A stretch of 29,246 nt of DNA, from the NCBI GenBank assembly GCA_002887195.1, contig PJAB01000340.1:1-29246 (forward strand). Direction: 5' to 3'. The stretch is from Chrysochromulina parva (lineage: Eukaryota > Haptophyta > Prymnesiales > Chrysochromulinaceae). The notes under the pieces were generated by a model, which worked only from the letters and a program-made list of their open reading frames with translations, was not told the DNA's origin and did no database searches. The position numbers and the translations under genes were made by a program. Every line of letters starts with the position of its first letter. Position 1 is the first letter of the stretch. Positions 7,287 through 18,800 of the stretch are shown piece by piece.

Positions 7287-9812
7287 CAACAACAAGGCAC
7301 CAAGCAATACGCGGCCAGCGCACCGGAGGAGGAGAAACCGTTCGACGAACTCCTGGTGACCAAGGCGTACACGAAGGAGCAATCCAAGGCCAAGGCTGTC
7401 AAGTTTGGCGGCTTCGGGCTCGGGCTCGACATCGACCAGATAGACGCCCTGTCAATATGGAGTTCGGACGACGAGCTCGACAAAGCATCTGTGGACCTCA
7501 ATGAGCCGCCCGCCCTCGCGGTAGGCCGGAGAGCGGCGCGGCGTGAGGGCTCCCTCGTGGGCCCACTGTCCCGGGCGGGCACTTGGTCGCAGGAGGCGAG
7601 CCTGACCGCCGACTTCCGCACACTGCCCCCCGAGACGACCGAGCTGCCGCGCGGCCTCGAGCTCGTTGGCGGCGGCGAGCCACGTTTTGAGAAGCAGGAG
7701 GATGGCACGGTGGCCCTCGCACTCCCTGAGGCGGGGTACTTGAAGGCAGTGATCCCATGCACGCCGTGGCTCCTGGAGGAGGACGGTCGGCTGCACTCGT
7801 ACACCATCTTCTTCGCCATCCGCGTCGGCGAGCCCCACGAAGACGACGAGGACGACGATCGGCGCAGGGAGCAGCTACAACCCATGCGCCTCTTCAGCGG
7901 TTCTCTACCGCCCTCTCAAGGCGAGAAAGTCGAGTACGTGCAGATCTACAAGAATGGAGGCGTCGGCGCGCTCGGCACGATGGGCAGCTCCGAGGCCTCG
8001 ATCAAGCGCGGGCGCTGGGCGTGGATCACCATCACGCGCAAGAAGGGCTCGCTCAGGACGTACGTGGACGGCTCCCTGTGCGCCGACGTGACCTTAAAGG
8101 ACCCGAAGCAGGTCACGTCGAGCAAGGAGGGCAAGCCGGGGCAGTCCGTTTCGAATCCCTTTGGCGGCGGGAAGAAAGGAGGAGGCGGCGGAGCCGAGAG
8201 CGGCGAGGGCGGCCAGGACGAGGGCATGCGGCGCAAGGAGCTCCTACTCAAGGAAGTGATGTGCATCGAGCCTCAGAATCTGGCTCTCTTCGCGAGGGAT
8301 GAGGCGGCCGAGGGCACCGAGGAGCCCCGATCGCTCGCGCTCAAGTACCTGCACATCACCAACGAGTGCCTCGACCTCGAGAAGATCCGCGCGAAGCTGC
8401 ACGGGCTGCGCGCGCGCTCGGAGGCCGCCGAGATGAAGAAGGAGGTCGAGGCTGCGCGCTCGCAACAGCTCTCCCTGCAGGCCCTCTACCCGCGCCCACC
8501 ACCTGCTTGGCTCCATCCGGCCTTTGGCGCCGAGTTTGGCGATTCATTCATCGGCGGCACGAGCCTCGAGGGCTCCGCGCTGCACGTGTCTCTCGACGTC
8601 TTCCTCCTGGTGCTCGGTAACCTGGTGGGTCGGGACGGCGTCGCCTCCGCACACGAGCTGCCCCATAAGAGCAAGCAGGCCCTGAACCGAGCGACTGCCC
8701 TTCTCAAGGATTGCCGCTCGCTCGCGTTCAAGCTGGCACACGCCATCTCGGGCAACGGTCAAGAGCGTCTCTTCTTGCAGGCAGCCATCGAGGACGTGCG
8801 CAAGCTCGAGCCGGGCGAGTCGAAGCTCTTCCCCGCCACTCTCGAGGCGGCGAAGGAGACTCGCGTCAATCTGCTCGTGTGCATCAGCCGAGCACTCTCC
8901 ACAGAGGCGGGCGACACATGCACCTTCACTGTGCTCTCCGCCGACGTGGCTGGGCTCAACCATCACCGCGCACAGGCTCGCCCGCCCAAGATGCGCTTCC
9001 GCACGGCCCTCGAGCTACGCCGCGTGCCCATGTCGCGGGTGCTCGACGGAGCGTTCTGGTCGTTCCTGTACACGACGATGACGCTCCCTTGGAAGGAGCG
9101 AGCGCGCAAGAGTCCTCTAGCCCTCTTCTACGAAGTGCTCCTCTCGTTCGTGTGCAACAGCTCGCTCGGCGTGGCGATGGCTGCCTCGGAGGCGGAACGG
9201 CGCGCCGAGCTGCTCGCCACGGGCGCCGAGGTGGACGCTCAGGACGATGCGCCGTTTCGCACGGTGCGCCGCTCGAATAGCGGCCACTATGGCGTGGTGC
9301 GCCACGCCTTCGAGTACCTTCTCCGGCGCGACGGCATCGGCCGGCCGGAGTACAAGGAGATCTCGCTGCTCGTGCGGCTCCAGATGCTCAAGCTGGCGCA
9401 GCATGATCTGGGCTTCGTGTCGTCGGTTAGTGCTGCGCAGCGTCGGATCCTCACCATCGCTTGCCGGCAGACGGCGTACAAGGCCGTCAAATTAGGCAAG
9501 CTCGAGGGCTCAAGCTTCACAGCGGCGCGCCTCACCAGCTTGCGCCATCACTGCCTTCTCATCCAGATGAAACTCGAGCAACTCAATGGCACGCGACCGG
9601 ACGAAACGCCCCCGCCGCCGCCGCTCGTGCTGTGCGAGGCGGACCGCATGCTCTTGCGCCCGTCGATGAAGGCACTGCTTGGCGAGGTGCTGCTGGCCTC
9701 GCCTGTGGCCGCGGCTGGCACCACCACCACCTCCTCCATGCCAAGCGTGCCCTCCACCGGTGATTGCGGCCCCGACGGCTGCTCGATGCCCATGGCGGAA
9801 GCGGCGGCGGCC

Positions 9813-9847
<35 letters not shown>

Positions 9848-12800
9848 TCCTTTGGCTTCCGGTGGGGCGGGGGGTTGGCTCTCAACGGACGCAGCGCTTT
9901 CGGGCGCAGAGGTAATTGGGCTCTACTTCAGCGCCTCGTGGTGCCCTCCGTGCCGCAAGACGACGCCCGAGCTCGCCAAGGTGTACAAACGGCTGCATGC
10001 ACAGGGCAAGAGGCTGCAGCTCGTCTTCGTCTCGAGTGATAAGGACGCGGCCTCCTTCGACGAGTACCGAGGCCACATGCCCTTCCCGGCGATGCCGTTT
10101 GAGGCGGGGCTGCAGCGTGCTCGCCTCAGCGAGCTTTTCCAGGTGCGCGGAATCCCGTCACTCGTGCTGATGACCTCCAAGGGGAATGTCATCTCGACAG
10201 AGGGCCTCGAGCTGCTCTTGCGCCATGAGCGGCGCTTCCCGTGGCGCGACACGAGCAAGCCGCCACCCGAGACGCCGCACCACCAGCCGCTGTACGAGCG
10301 GCTGCAACGGCCCGACGAAGTCGACCCGGGCTCGCCGTACGACCTACCCAAGTACAAACCGATCGACTTTCTGTCGCAGCCGCAAGCCGTCACGCCGTGC
10401 GCGGCCGATCCGGAGGCGCTTCGCTCGCGGGCCTTTGCCGAGTGCGTGGCAGTGCTCGTCGAGTGCGACGCGCTGTGCACGCTCTCGATGGTCCAGTCGC
10501 ATTCCGTGCTCAACACGACGTTCCTGATCGCCGCGCTTGTGCAGCACACGTTCACGGCGCTGCTGCCCATGCCCTTGCCGGACGGCAAGGAGGCCGAACG
10601 CACCTGCGTGTGGCGCACCCCGATGCTGCACGCCCAGCAGCTCGAACTTCTCCTCCTGCTCCAACGGATTTGCGAGCACTTTGCGGCGGCGGCCTTCTCG
10701 CTCGATCACACCATGAGTTTCGACGCAGTTCGGATGGTCGTACCCGCGGCCATCGCGTGCGTGGCCGACGTGGTCATGCGCCAGCTGGCCACCGACAAGC
10801 CCTCGCGCGTCTCGGTGCACCTGCGCGGGGACAAGCAAGGCTCGACCAAGCGGCCTGGGGGCTTCACCTTCGGCACGGCGGCCCTCGTCGAGCAGCTCGT
10901 CACGATGCCCGTCCACACGGCCGAGCTCAACTGCACACGCACGAGGGTGCTCGACTACTTCGGGGCCCAGAAGGCGCTCGCCGCAATTTGGATGTGGGAG
11001 CGCAGCCAGGGGCTCGAGCTCGAGACGGCGAGATTCATCCAGCGCATCGCGCGCGACCTCGCGTGGCCCTCGGACGCGAAGCATACGGTGGACTACATGA
11101 CCGACCCCAGCGCGCTCATGATGAAGAACTTCCCCGAGTTTCGGTGCTTCCGTGACGTGGTCTTCTACTGCAAATTCTTCCTCAATCCGGACAAGCTTGC
11201 CTTCCCGCCGCGGACGGAGTGGGTGCAGCGCTCAGCCGAGCTCCGGTTCATCTTCCAAAACGGTCGCTTCTTTATGATCGCCTTCCAGCAAAACCCACAG
11301 TCTCCGCCGCTCATCGCACAGCCGCTCGCGCGCGACGGCGCCGCGCCGCCCGAGCATCGATTCCCCGATCTCGGCGCACCAAGCTACTACACGCGCCCCG
11401 TGCAAGCGCATGGCGAGGACGACATCCTACACATCATCGACCTGCCCGATTTCGGCGAGGACGCGACCGCCTCGTCCGGGCGCGCGCTCGGCCAGCACGA
11501 TGCCGAGCTGCTGCTGAGCTACCTGACGGTGCCGTACCTTCGCATCCCGCTCATCGCCGCCTTTTTTGCGACCGACGACCGCATCCACGCGCTCGCGATG
11601 CTCAAGCTGCAGAAGCTGCTCGACGCGGCGCTCTTCCAGCCGGGCGCTCACCTCCCCCTCGAGTCGGCGGGGCTCGAACCTCGCGAGGTGCCCACCTCGG
11701 CGCCCAAGCTGCTCGGCACTGCGCACCACCTGCTGCTCAACGAGCTGTGCCGCTCGCCAAAGACGCTGTGCGAGTCGGTGCTCAGCCTTGGCCGACAGGC
11801 CGTCGATCTCGACACCGGGAGATTTGAGAACTCGACGACCCCCATCATCCTGTACGTGGTGCGCCTGTGCTCACGCGTGGACAACTTCGTCTCCTTTGTG
11901 CTCAGCTACGAGCGCGGCGAGCACGACTCGATCCGGGGCAAGCCATTCCGGGGGCTCGAGCTGGGGCCTGGCGTGGGCGCGTACCTAGACGAATTCCGCG
12001 CTGAGCTCCACAAGCTCCTGTGGGGTGAGCTGCGCTCCATTCTGCTCCGCTGGTATCACAAGCTTGTGCGTCAGGATGCCGACCAGGAGGATGACGAGGT
12101 GGACGAGCGCGCACGCCGCATGTGCACGTTGCACGCGCACTTGCTGCTCTCGCTGCGCAACTGCCGGCGGGAGGAGCTCACGCAGCCGCTCGTGCAGACG
12201 CTCGTGTGCGGGATGATCTTCCTCTCGACGCGCCATCAGTGGAACCATCGGCAGCTCGCCGACGAGTTTGGGAGCCAGGAAGGGGCCGCGAGCTACGACG
12301 ACTGGCGAGTGCCTGAGACCGAGGTCTTCGAGTGCCTGCACGTGGTGCGCCGCAAGCTTGTGCAGTGGGTGCGCTACGACGGCGCCTCGCAACTCATGAT
12401 CGATGAGCTCATGGACGCTGTTGTGCGGGTCTCGGAGTCCGAGGGTTCACTCATGCCCCGGGCGGACGAGGCCCGCATGCGATGGGCGCCCTTGAACGGC
12501 CAAGTCAACCGCGGCCGCTTCCAGCAGAACGGCTCGCGCACCGGTGGCGGCTCCGGGGCGGCGGTGGAGGGGGTGGAGCTGCCGACGGTCGCAGAGTGCG
12601 CGACCGAGATGCAAGTGGATGTGCAAGTAATGCAGCTCACTCTGACGGGCGCGCAGCCGCAGGCTCTGGACTCGAGCACGGCCAAGGACGTGGACGTGGT
12701 CACCGTCTTCGGCCTGGCCGCCATACAGGCGGTGCTCATGGAGCGCTCGTCACTCCGCTCCATCTATCGGCTCGTCGGCCGCTCGCACACGATCGCACGC

Positions 12801-15800
12801 TGGCTGCCGTGCAACAAGCTGCCCGTGCAGGACCTGTTCCGGCAGTATTACGTGGATGAGCTCTACCCGTCGGAGAAGGCGTGGCTACCTGCCATCCTCG
12901 AGCCCGTGCGGCTGCGGTACATGAACGGTCCTCAGCCGCCGCCGCTCCAAATCTTCCTGCAGGTGAGCTCTTGCATGCGCGAGTGATTGCACTCTGATTG
13001 CACTCTGATTGCACTCTGATTGCACTCCAAATCTTTCTGCAGGACCCGCCGCTGCCGCTGGACGCGACGTGCGCCTACCTTGTGGGCAAGATGCCCGACA
13101 CGCCCGGCGTGTGGCGCGAGATCTTTGTCTATCGCGTGTGGAAGGTGGTCCACGTCTATCGCATCGAGGAGGTGGGCTCTCGCTTCTACCGCGTGCTCGA
13201 GTACACGTCGGACGCGCGCTACTGCTACCGCGAGATGCAGCCGCCCACCGGGGCGCGGGAGTACCCGTGGCCCGAGTGGGAGCGGCACGGTGCGGGCCAC
13301 CCGTACGCTGGGCCGCCGCCCGCACCCTCGTGCGTCATCACGCGGGATGCCTCGATGGAGGCGAACCTGTCGCTCGGCATGGAGACCTTCATTCCAGACC
13401 GGCTTTTGCACGGCGTGCTGCCCGAGGCGCTCATGACGACGCTCATGTACGAGTATTGGCAAGATGAGGACTTCCACATACGCGGCTATCCCGTGCGCGA
13501 CAATGCGGGCAAAGCCCTCAACGAGAATGCGGCCAACCACATCATCTTCATTCAGCTGGCCAAGGGCGGCCACGTGGCATTCCATGGTGATCGTTTCAAT
13601 GCGGTGCGTGCCAAGGACGGTGCCCTCGCACCCACGCGCACGCTCGTGCTGCGCCTCAGGCGCACGCGGCTCGAGCGCCAGCGCCAGGCGGTGCGCAAAG
13701 GGCTGGGCGTGCTCGAGCTGTTCTGCGAGGCTCACGCTCTCCTCTCGCGCCCGTTTGAGGCGAACTTTGAAGTGGGCAAGGCGATGGCGGCGGTGCTGCG
13801 CCGACTGGGCGATGGGCATGGGTTTGGGGAGGGCGTTGAGGCGCGCCTCGCCGTCGATCTCGCTGAATTCGAGCGGCTGCTCCACTACGTCGACCTCGCC
13901 CCGTTTCGACGGTTGCGCCGGCGTCGGCGCGTGCCGGAGTTCGTGCTGACCAAGATCTTCCAGTCTATTAATGCTTACCTGGACGCCGAGAGCCTGGATG
14001 CGGAGGCGGCGGCCAGGAGGGCGGCCGAGCAGGCCGCCAAGCCGGCGCGGCCCACCGGCGCGACCTCCGAGTCGGAGCTCGCGGAGCAAGAGCTCGTGAT
14101 GCTCGACCTACTGCATGCGCCCGAGGGCTCGTACTTGCACTCGCTCGCGCAGGTGATGACACGCGTTGAGACACTCTCAAACGTGCTCGCGTGGGCAAGC
14201 TTCAACGAGCGCGCCGAGCTGCGCGAGCCCGCAGCCATCACGCAGGCTGAGGTGCGCCTCGTCTCGCTGCCGCGGCTCAAGCTGACCTTCGAAGCGCGAG
14301 AGGTCAAGGGGTCCGTGCGGCTCTACTCGGTCGACCATGCTGACCTGTTCATCACCAACGAGCGCAACGAGACGGTCACACTGCTCACCGGCCTGCCGCA
14401 CTCGCTGCTGCTGTCGGACTCGAATGGGAAGATCGACGTGCTCGTGCCAGTGTGGAAGCCCTACCGGCCCACCATCGCGTCGGAGCCCTTCTCGACCGAG
14501 CTCGTGCTCGACCGCTCCGACCTCGAGTGGTACGCGGCCCTCGACCAGCCGTACTACATCTACCCGGTGCACGTGTCGCTCTCGTTCTTGTACTCGACCA
14601 CGCTCGCCTCGGCGCTCTACCTGCTGCTCCTCCGCTTCCTGTCCGCACAGTATGCACAGGTGGTGCAGCTCGTGGACACGGTCTCGTCCGACACGGCGCT
14701 CTCCAAGGAGCAGAACCAGACACTCCAATTCATGGGCAGCCCCGACCACGCGCCCGACAAGCACCCGGACGCGCACGCGTGTCGACTCAAGATCTCACTC
14801 GTGATGCTCGACTCACCCATCACGCTGCCGTGGGACGTGTCCAACGAGATGGCCGGCTACGTCTCCAAGCTCGCACACGTGTCAAGCGAGTGCCGGCTCA
14901 CCGAGGAAGAGGAGCTCATTATCCTCAAGAACTGCATCTGCGACCCCGCCGACGCTCGATTCGACAAGAAGCGCCATTCGGTCTTCAAGGTGCTGCTGTG
15001 CAAGAACCGACGCTCGGAGTTGCGCGCACGCCATGCGTGGCTGGCGAGCAGCATCCGGATCGGCGCGGTCCCCGAGTGCGACGTGGAGCTGCCGCCGCGG
15101 CCTGCCGAGGACGGGTGGATCTACCTGTGGAGCCCAACGGCTGTGCTCGCGGGTGAGAGCCAGCTCGAGGAGCTGCTGCAGACCCTGGCGATCGAGTTCA
15201 AGTCGACGGCCACGCTCTACAATGACGAGCTCAAGGGTCTGATTTCGTCGGCGAACGACCTGCCCCAGTCAGGGTCCACGCGCGTTGACCTCTCAGAGCG
15301 CGGCCTCTTCCTCACCCTCTACGGGCTCTTCAAGGGAACCATCGGCGTGCGCAATGGTGTGAGCTCGGATCCCTTTGGTGGGAGCTTCGCCACGCTGCTG
15401 CTCGGTGTGGTGAGCGCGGGGCTGGCCGAGGATTCGATCCTCGCCTCGATCCTGCTCACGATGGCGCGTGTGCCGACACTGGGACCGTTCATGCCAGAAT
15501 GGGTCGACCTACGCCCGACTTCGCAGCGGCGCAGCGACCGTTTCTTTGGACTGCCTACTAACGATGAAGTCGAATCGTCGCTCGGCCGGCTGCTCAGCAC
15601 GGCGCTGTCCGAGCTGCGCGCGCTCACCGGCACGCCGCGCGCTGTGCGTGAGGTCACGCGCAAGATGGTCAATCGGCGCTCCGAGGTGCTCACGAAGCAG
15701 CTCATGTACGGCGGCGCGAGCAGCTCCGTCGACACGGGCTGGGGTGGGTGGATGAGCGGAGGAGCCGTCGAGTACGGCGAAGGTGCGGGCGGCTACGGCG

Positions 15801-18800
15801 GCTACAGCAGCTACGGCGGCTACGGCGGCTTCAAGCCGCGTAAGATGGAGGATGTGGCCGAGGAGGCCGACAAGCAGATCGAGCTCGAAGTGGCGCAGCT
15901 TGCCCTGCTGCGAACGATCGTGCAGCGGGGCACAGCCAAGCCCGCGGAGTCTTTGGCCGTTGTGGACGAGCGGACAGCCGGCAATGCGCTTGAGGGATGC
16001 GAGCTCGAGGGCATCATGCTACACGACGAGCCGAAGACCATCCCGCGCATCAGCGACTTCAGCTGCGACAAGCGCACGCTGCATGATACCTCCACCCTCG
16101 AGATCGCCTCCCTCGGCGCCGAGAAGATGCGACACTTCTCGCAGCTGCCGCTCAAGACCATCGGTGTGGACGGCGGGTACGTCGTCGAGGTGCCGCGCAT
16201 GTCCCTTGGGCTGCCGCCCGTAAGCGAGAGGATGTGCTTTGACGTGTCGGCGCATCCGGACGCGCGCTCCAAGGTGGCCGTCGACATGAAGAAACGCCTC
16301 GTCAAGGACGTCGAGATGTACGCCGAGCAGCACAACGTCAAGGGAGTCGAGTATCATTGCACCTTTGTCGACGCGCCCCTGATCGTTGATGACAGCGTCT
16401 CACGGCGCGCCGCGGAGGCGAAGCTGCACGACCTCATCAGTGCGCTCTCGGCGCAGCGCGACGAGGACGCGGCATACGTCAACCGCGCGCTGCCGCAGCT
16501 GCTGCACAAGGCGCATTCGTTACCGCCGAGGATGCCGGGCGCCACCGATGAAGAGGAGGATCGCGCACGCGAGCTCTTCATGCTCGGCCAGATGGCCGGC
16601 CAGAACATGCTCGCATCCCTTTCGTTCCTCTTCTGCACTCTCCTCTCGACTCGAGCCGAAGCCGACCTACAGGCAACCAACCCCTTCCTGAGCGCCGCCG
16701 ACAAGGAAGCGCTGTCCGACTTCGTGGTGGCGGTCATCTTTCACGCGTCGCGAGTCGGCCAGATCAATCGGTCGCTCACCGAGGCGCGCGGCCTTCTCAA
16801 GCTGATGCAGCCAAAGGGCGGCGCCTTCCCTGATGAGCCGGCGAAGCGCGCGATGGCGGCCGCGGCGATCACGCTCAAGGCTCAGACGCTCGCCGAGCAG
16901 ATCCTCACGAAGCGCTCGTACGTGCACGCGGACGAGGCCACGTACGACCCGCGCTTCCTCCTCTTCGAGTTCACGCACAACCTTGTGCTGCGCAAGGCGC
17001 AGATCGAGCTGATCATGGACTACGTCGACGCGGTGCGCAACGGCACGCCCCTAGTGAAGCAGATGATCATGGGCGGCGGCAAGACGACCGTGGTCGGTCC
17101 GATGTTGTCTCTCATCCTGGGCGACGGCAAGACGCTTGTGGTGCAGACGATGCCGCCCGCGCTCCTCGAGCAGACGAAGGCGACGCTGCGCGCCACCTTC
17201 TCGTCGATCGTACGCAAGCGTGTCTTCACGCTCTCCTTCGATCGCTCGTCCGAGATCTCTTGGGCGACGCTCGAGAAGCTGCAGGCTGCTACTAAGAACC
17301 GGGGCGTCGTCATGTGCACCGCCTCGACCATCAAGTCGCTCCAACTCAAACTACTCGAGAAGATGCACACGCTGCGCGATCCCAAGCGCAAGCAACACCC
17401 TTCGATGGAGCACGATGTGCGCGCGCTTGCGCAGACGCTCAAGATCTTCGACAAAGGCTGTTTGATCATGGACGAGGTGGACCTGCTGCTGCACCCACTG
17501 AAGGCGGAGCTCAACTTCCCGATCGGCGACAAGCACGCGCTCGACTTGTCGCCCGAGCGCTGGACGTGCGCCATCCACTGCCTAGACGCCGTCTTCTTCG
17601 TCGAGCGCAAGAAGATGGCGGTCCCCTTTCAGGCGTCGGGGCGTGCACACGCGATCCTTCAAGAGCTCTGCGAGATCATCGAGGACGGCTACGCCCAAAA
17701 GGCGCTGCAGTCGTCGCCCCACTTGACCCTGCTGAATGCCGAATGGTACCACTCGACGATGCGTCCGGTCATGGCGCGCTGGCAGATGCTCTGGCTCGAG
17801 GCCAACCACGTGGGCGGCCTGAGCTCTGACGAGATCGTCTCGTACCTCATGTCGGACGGCGAGCACCTCATCGGCCACTGTTGGAGTGCTGAGGTGGAGG
17901 AGGAGGCCGCCATGCGCGAAGCCGCGCTCAAGGCGCGCAGCGCGGCCCTCGCCGACGAGCCCTCGGACACGGAGGAAGCCGAGCAGCATCAGAGGGCCGC
18001 TGCAGCGCTGCAACGGCTGCACGTGCACGTCGAGCGGCTCACACGCACCTTTGCGGTCACCGCGCCCGATGGGAAAGCGGCGGGCGAGGCCGTGGACGTG
18101 TACTTTTACGGCAACTGCATCCCGTGCGTCGTGCCGCCGTCTCTTGGGCCTGATCGCGAGTTTGTGGTCACGTTGCCATCGGTGCCAAGGCCTTTTGGGG
18201 AGACTGCGCTGGCCGGCGCGGTCGAGGCTGTGGCGGAGGAGGCACCGAGCAAAGGCATTGGCGGCTTCGGCAAGGATGGCATGGGCGGCGGTGTCGGCGA
18301 GGGCGGCGGCGCAGACGACAATGACGAGGTCGGCCGTGGCGACGGTGGTGGCGGCGGCATGGAGGAGACGCAGAAGGCGCTGCGCAAAGGAGAGGCTCCA
18401 AACGGCGCCATGCGGATCAACGCACGGCCAAAGCTCTCTCTGAAGAACATGCAACTGCTGAACATTGCGGCCGAGTGGCTGCGCGTCTTCCTGCCCCACT
18501 GCCTGCAGAAGATTCACCGCGTGACCTTCGGCTTGCTCTCGCCGGAGGACTACAAGCGGCTGGCCAAGATCGAGCCGCACATGCCGCGCTCGCGCATCAA
18601 GCTCGCCATCCCGTTCCTCGGCAAGGACGTGCCGTCCAACGCCTCCGAGTTTGCGCATCCGGACATCATCATCGGCCTCTCGGTGCTCGCCTATCGATAC
18701 TACGGCCTGCGCAAGGACGATTTCGAGCAAGACGTCATGCGCCACCTGCGCATGCACTTCGAGAAGGAGGTGGGACCGTACCGTCTGCGAAAGTCGAGCT

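Noticed and set aside
12984..13027. TGATTGCACTC array considered as a CRISPR-like or regulatory array
   Set aside because: Units are 11 nt with no spacers, inside an intron of a eukaryotic gene.
12932..14089. 385-residue minus-strand open frame spanning intron 1
   Set aside because: Opposite strand of a confirmed splice junction; composition typical of antisense GC-rich frames.
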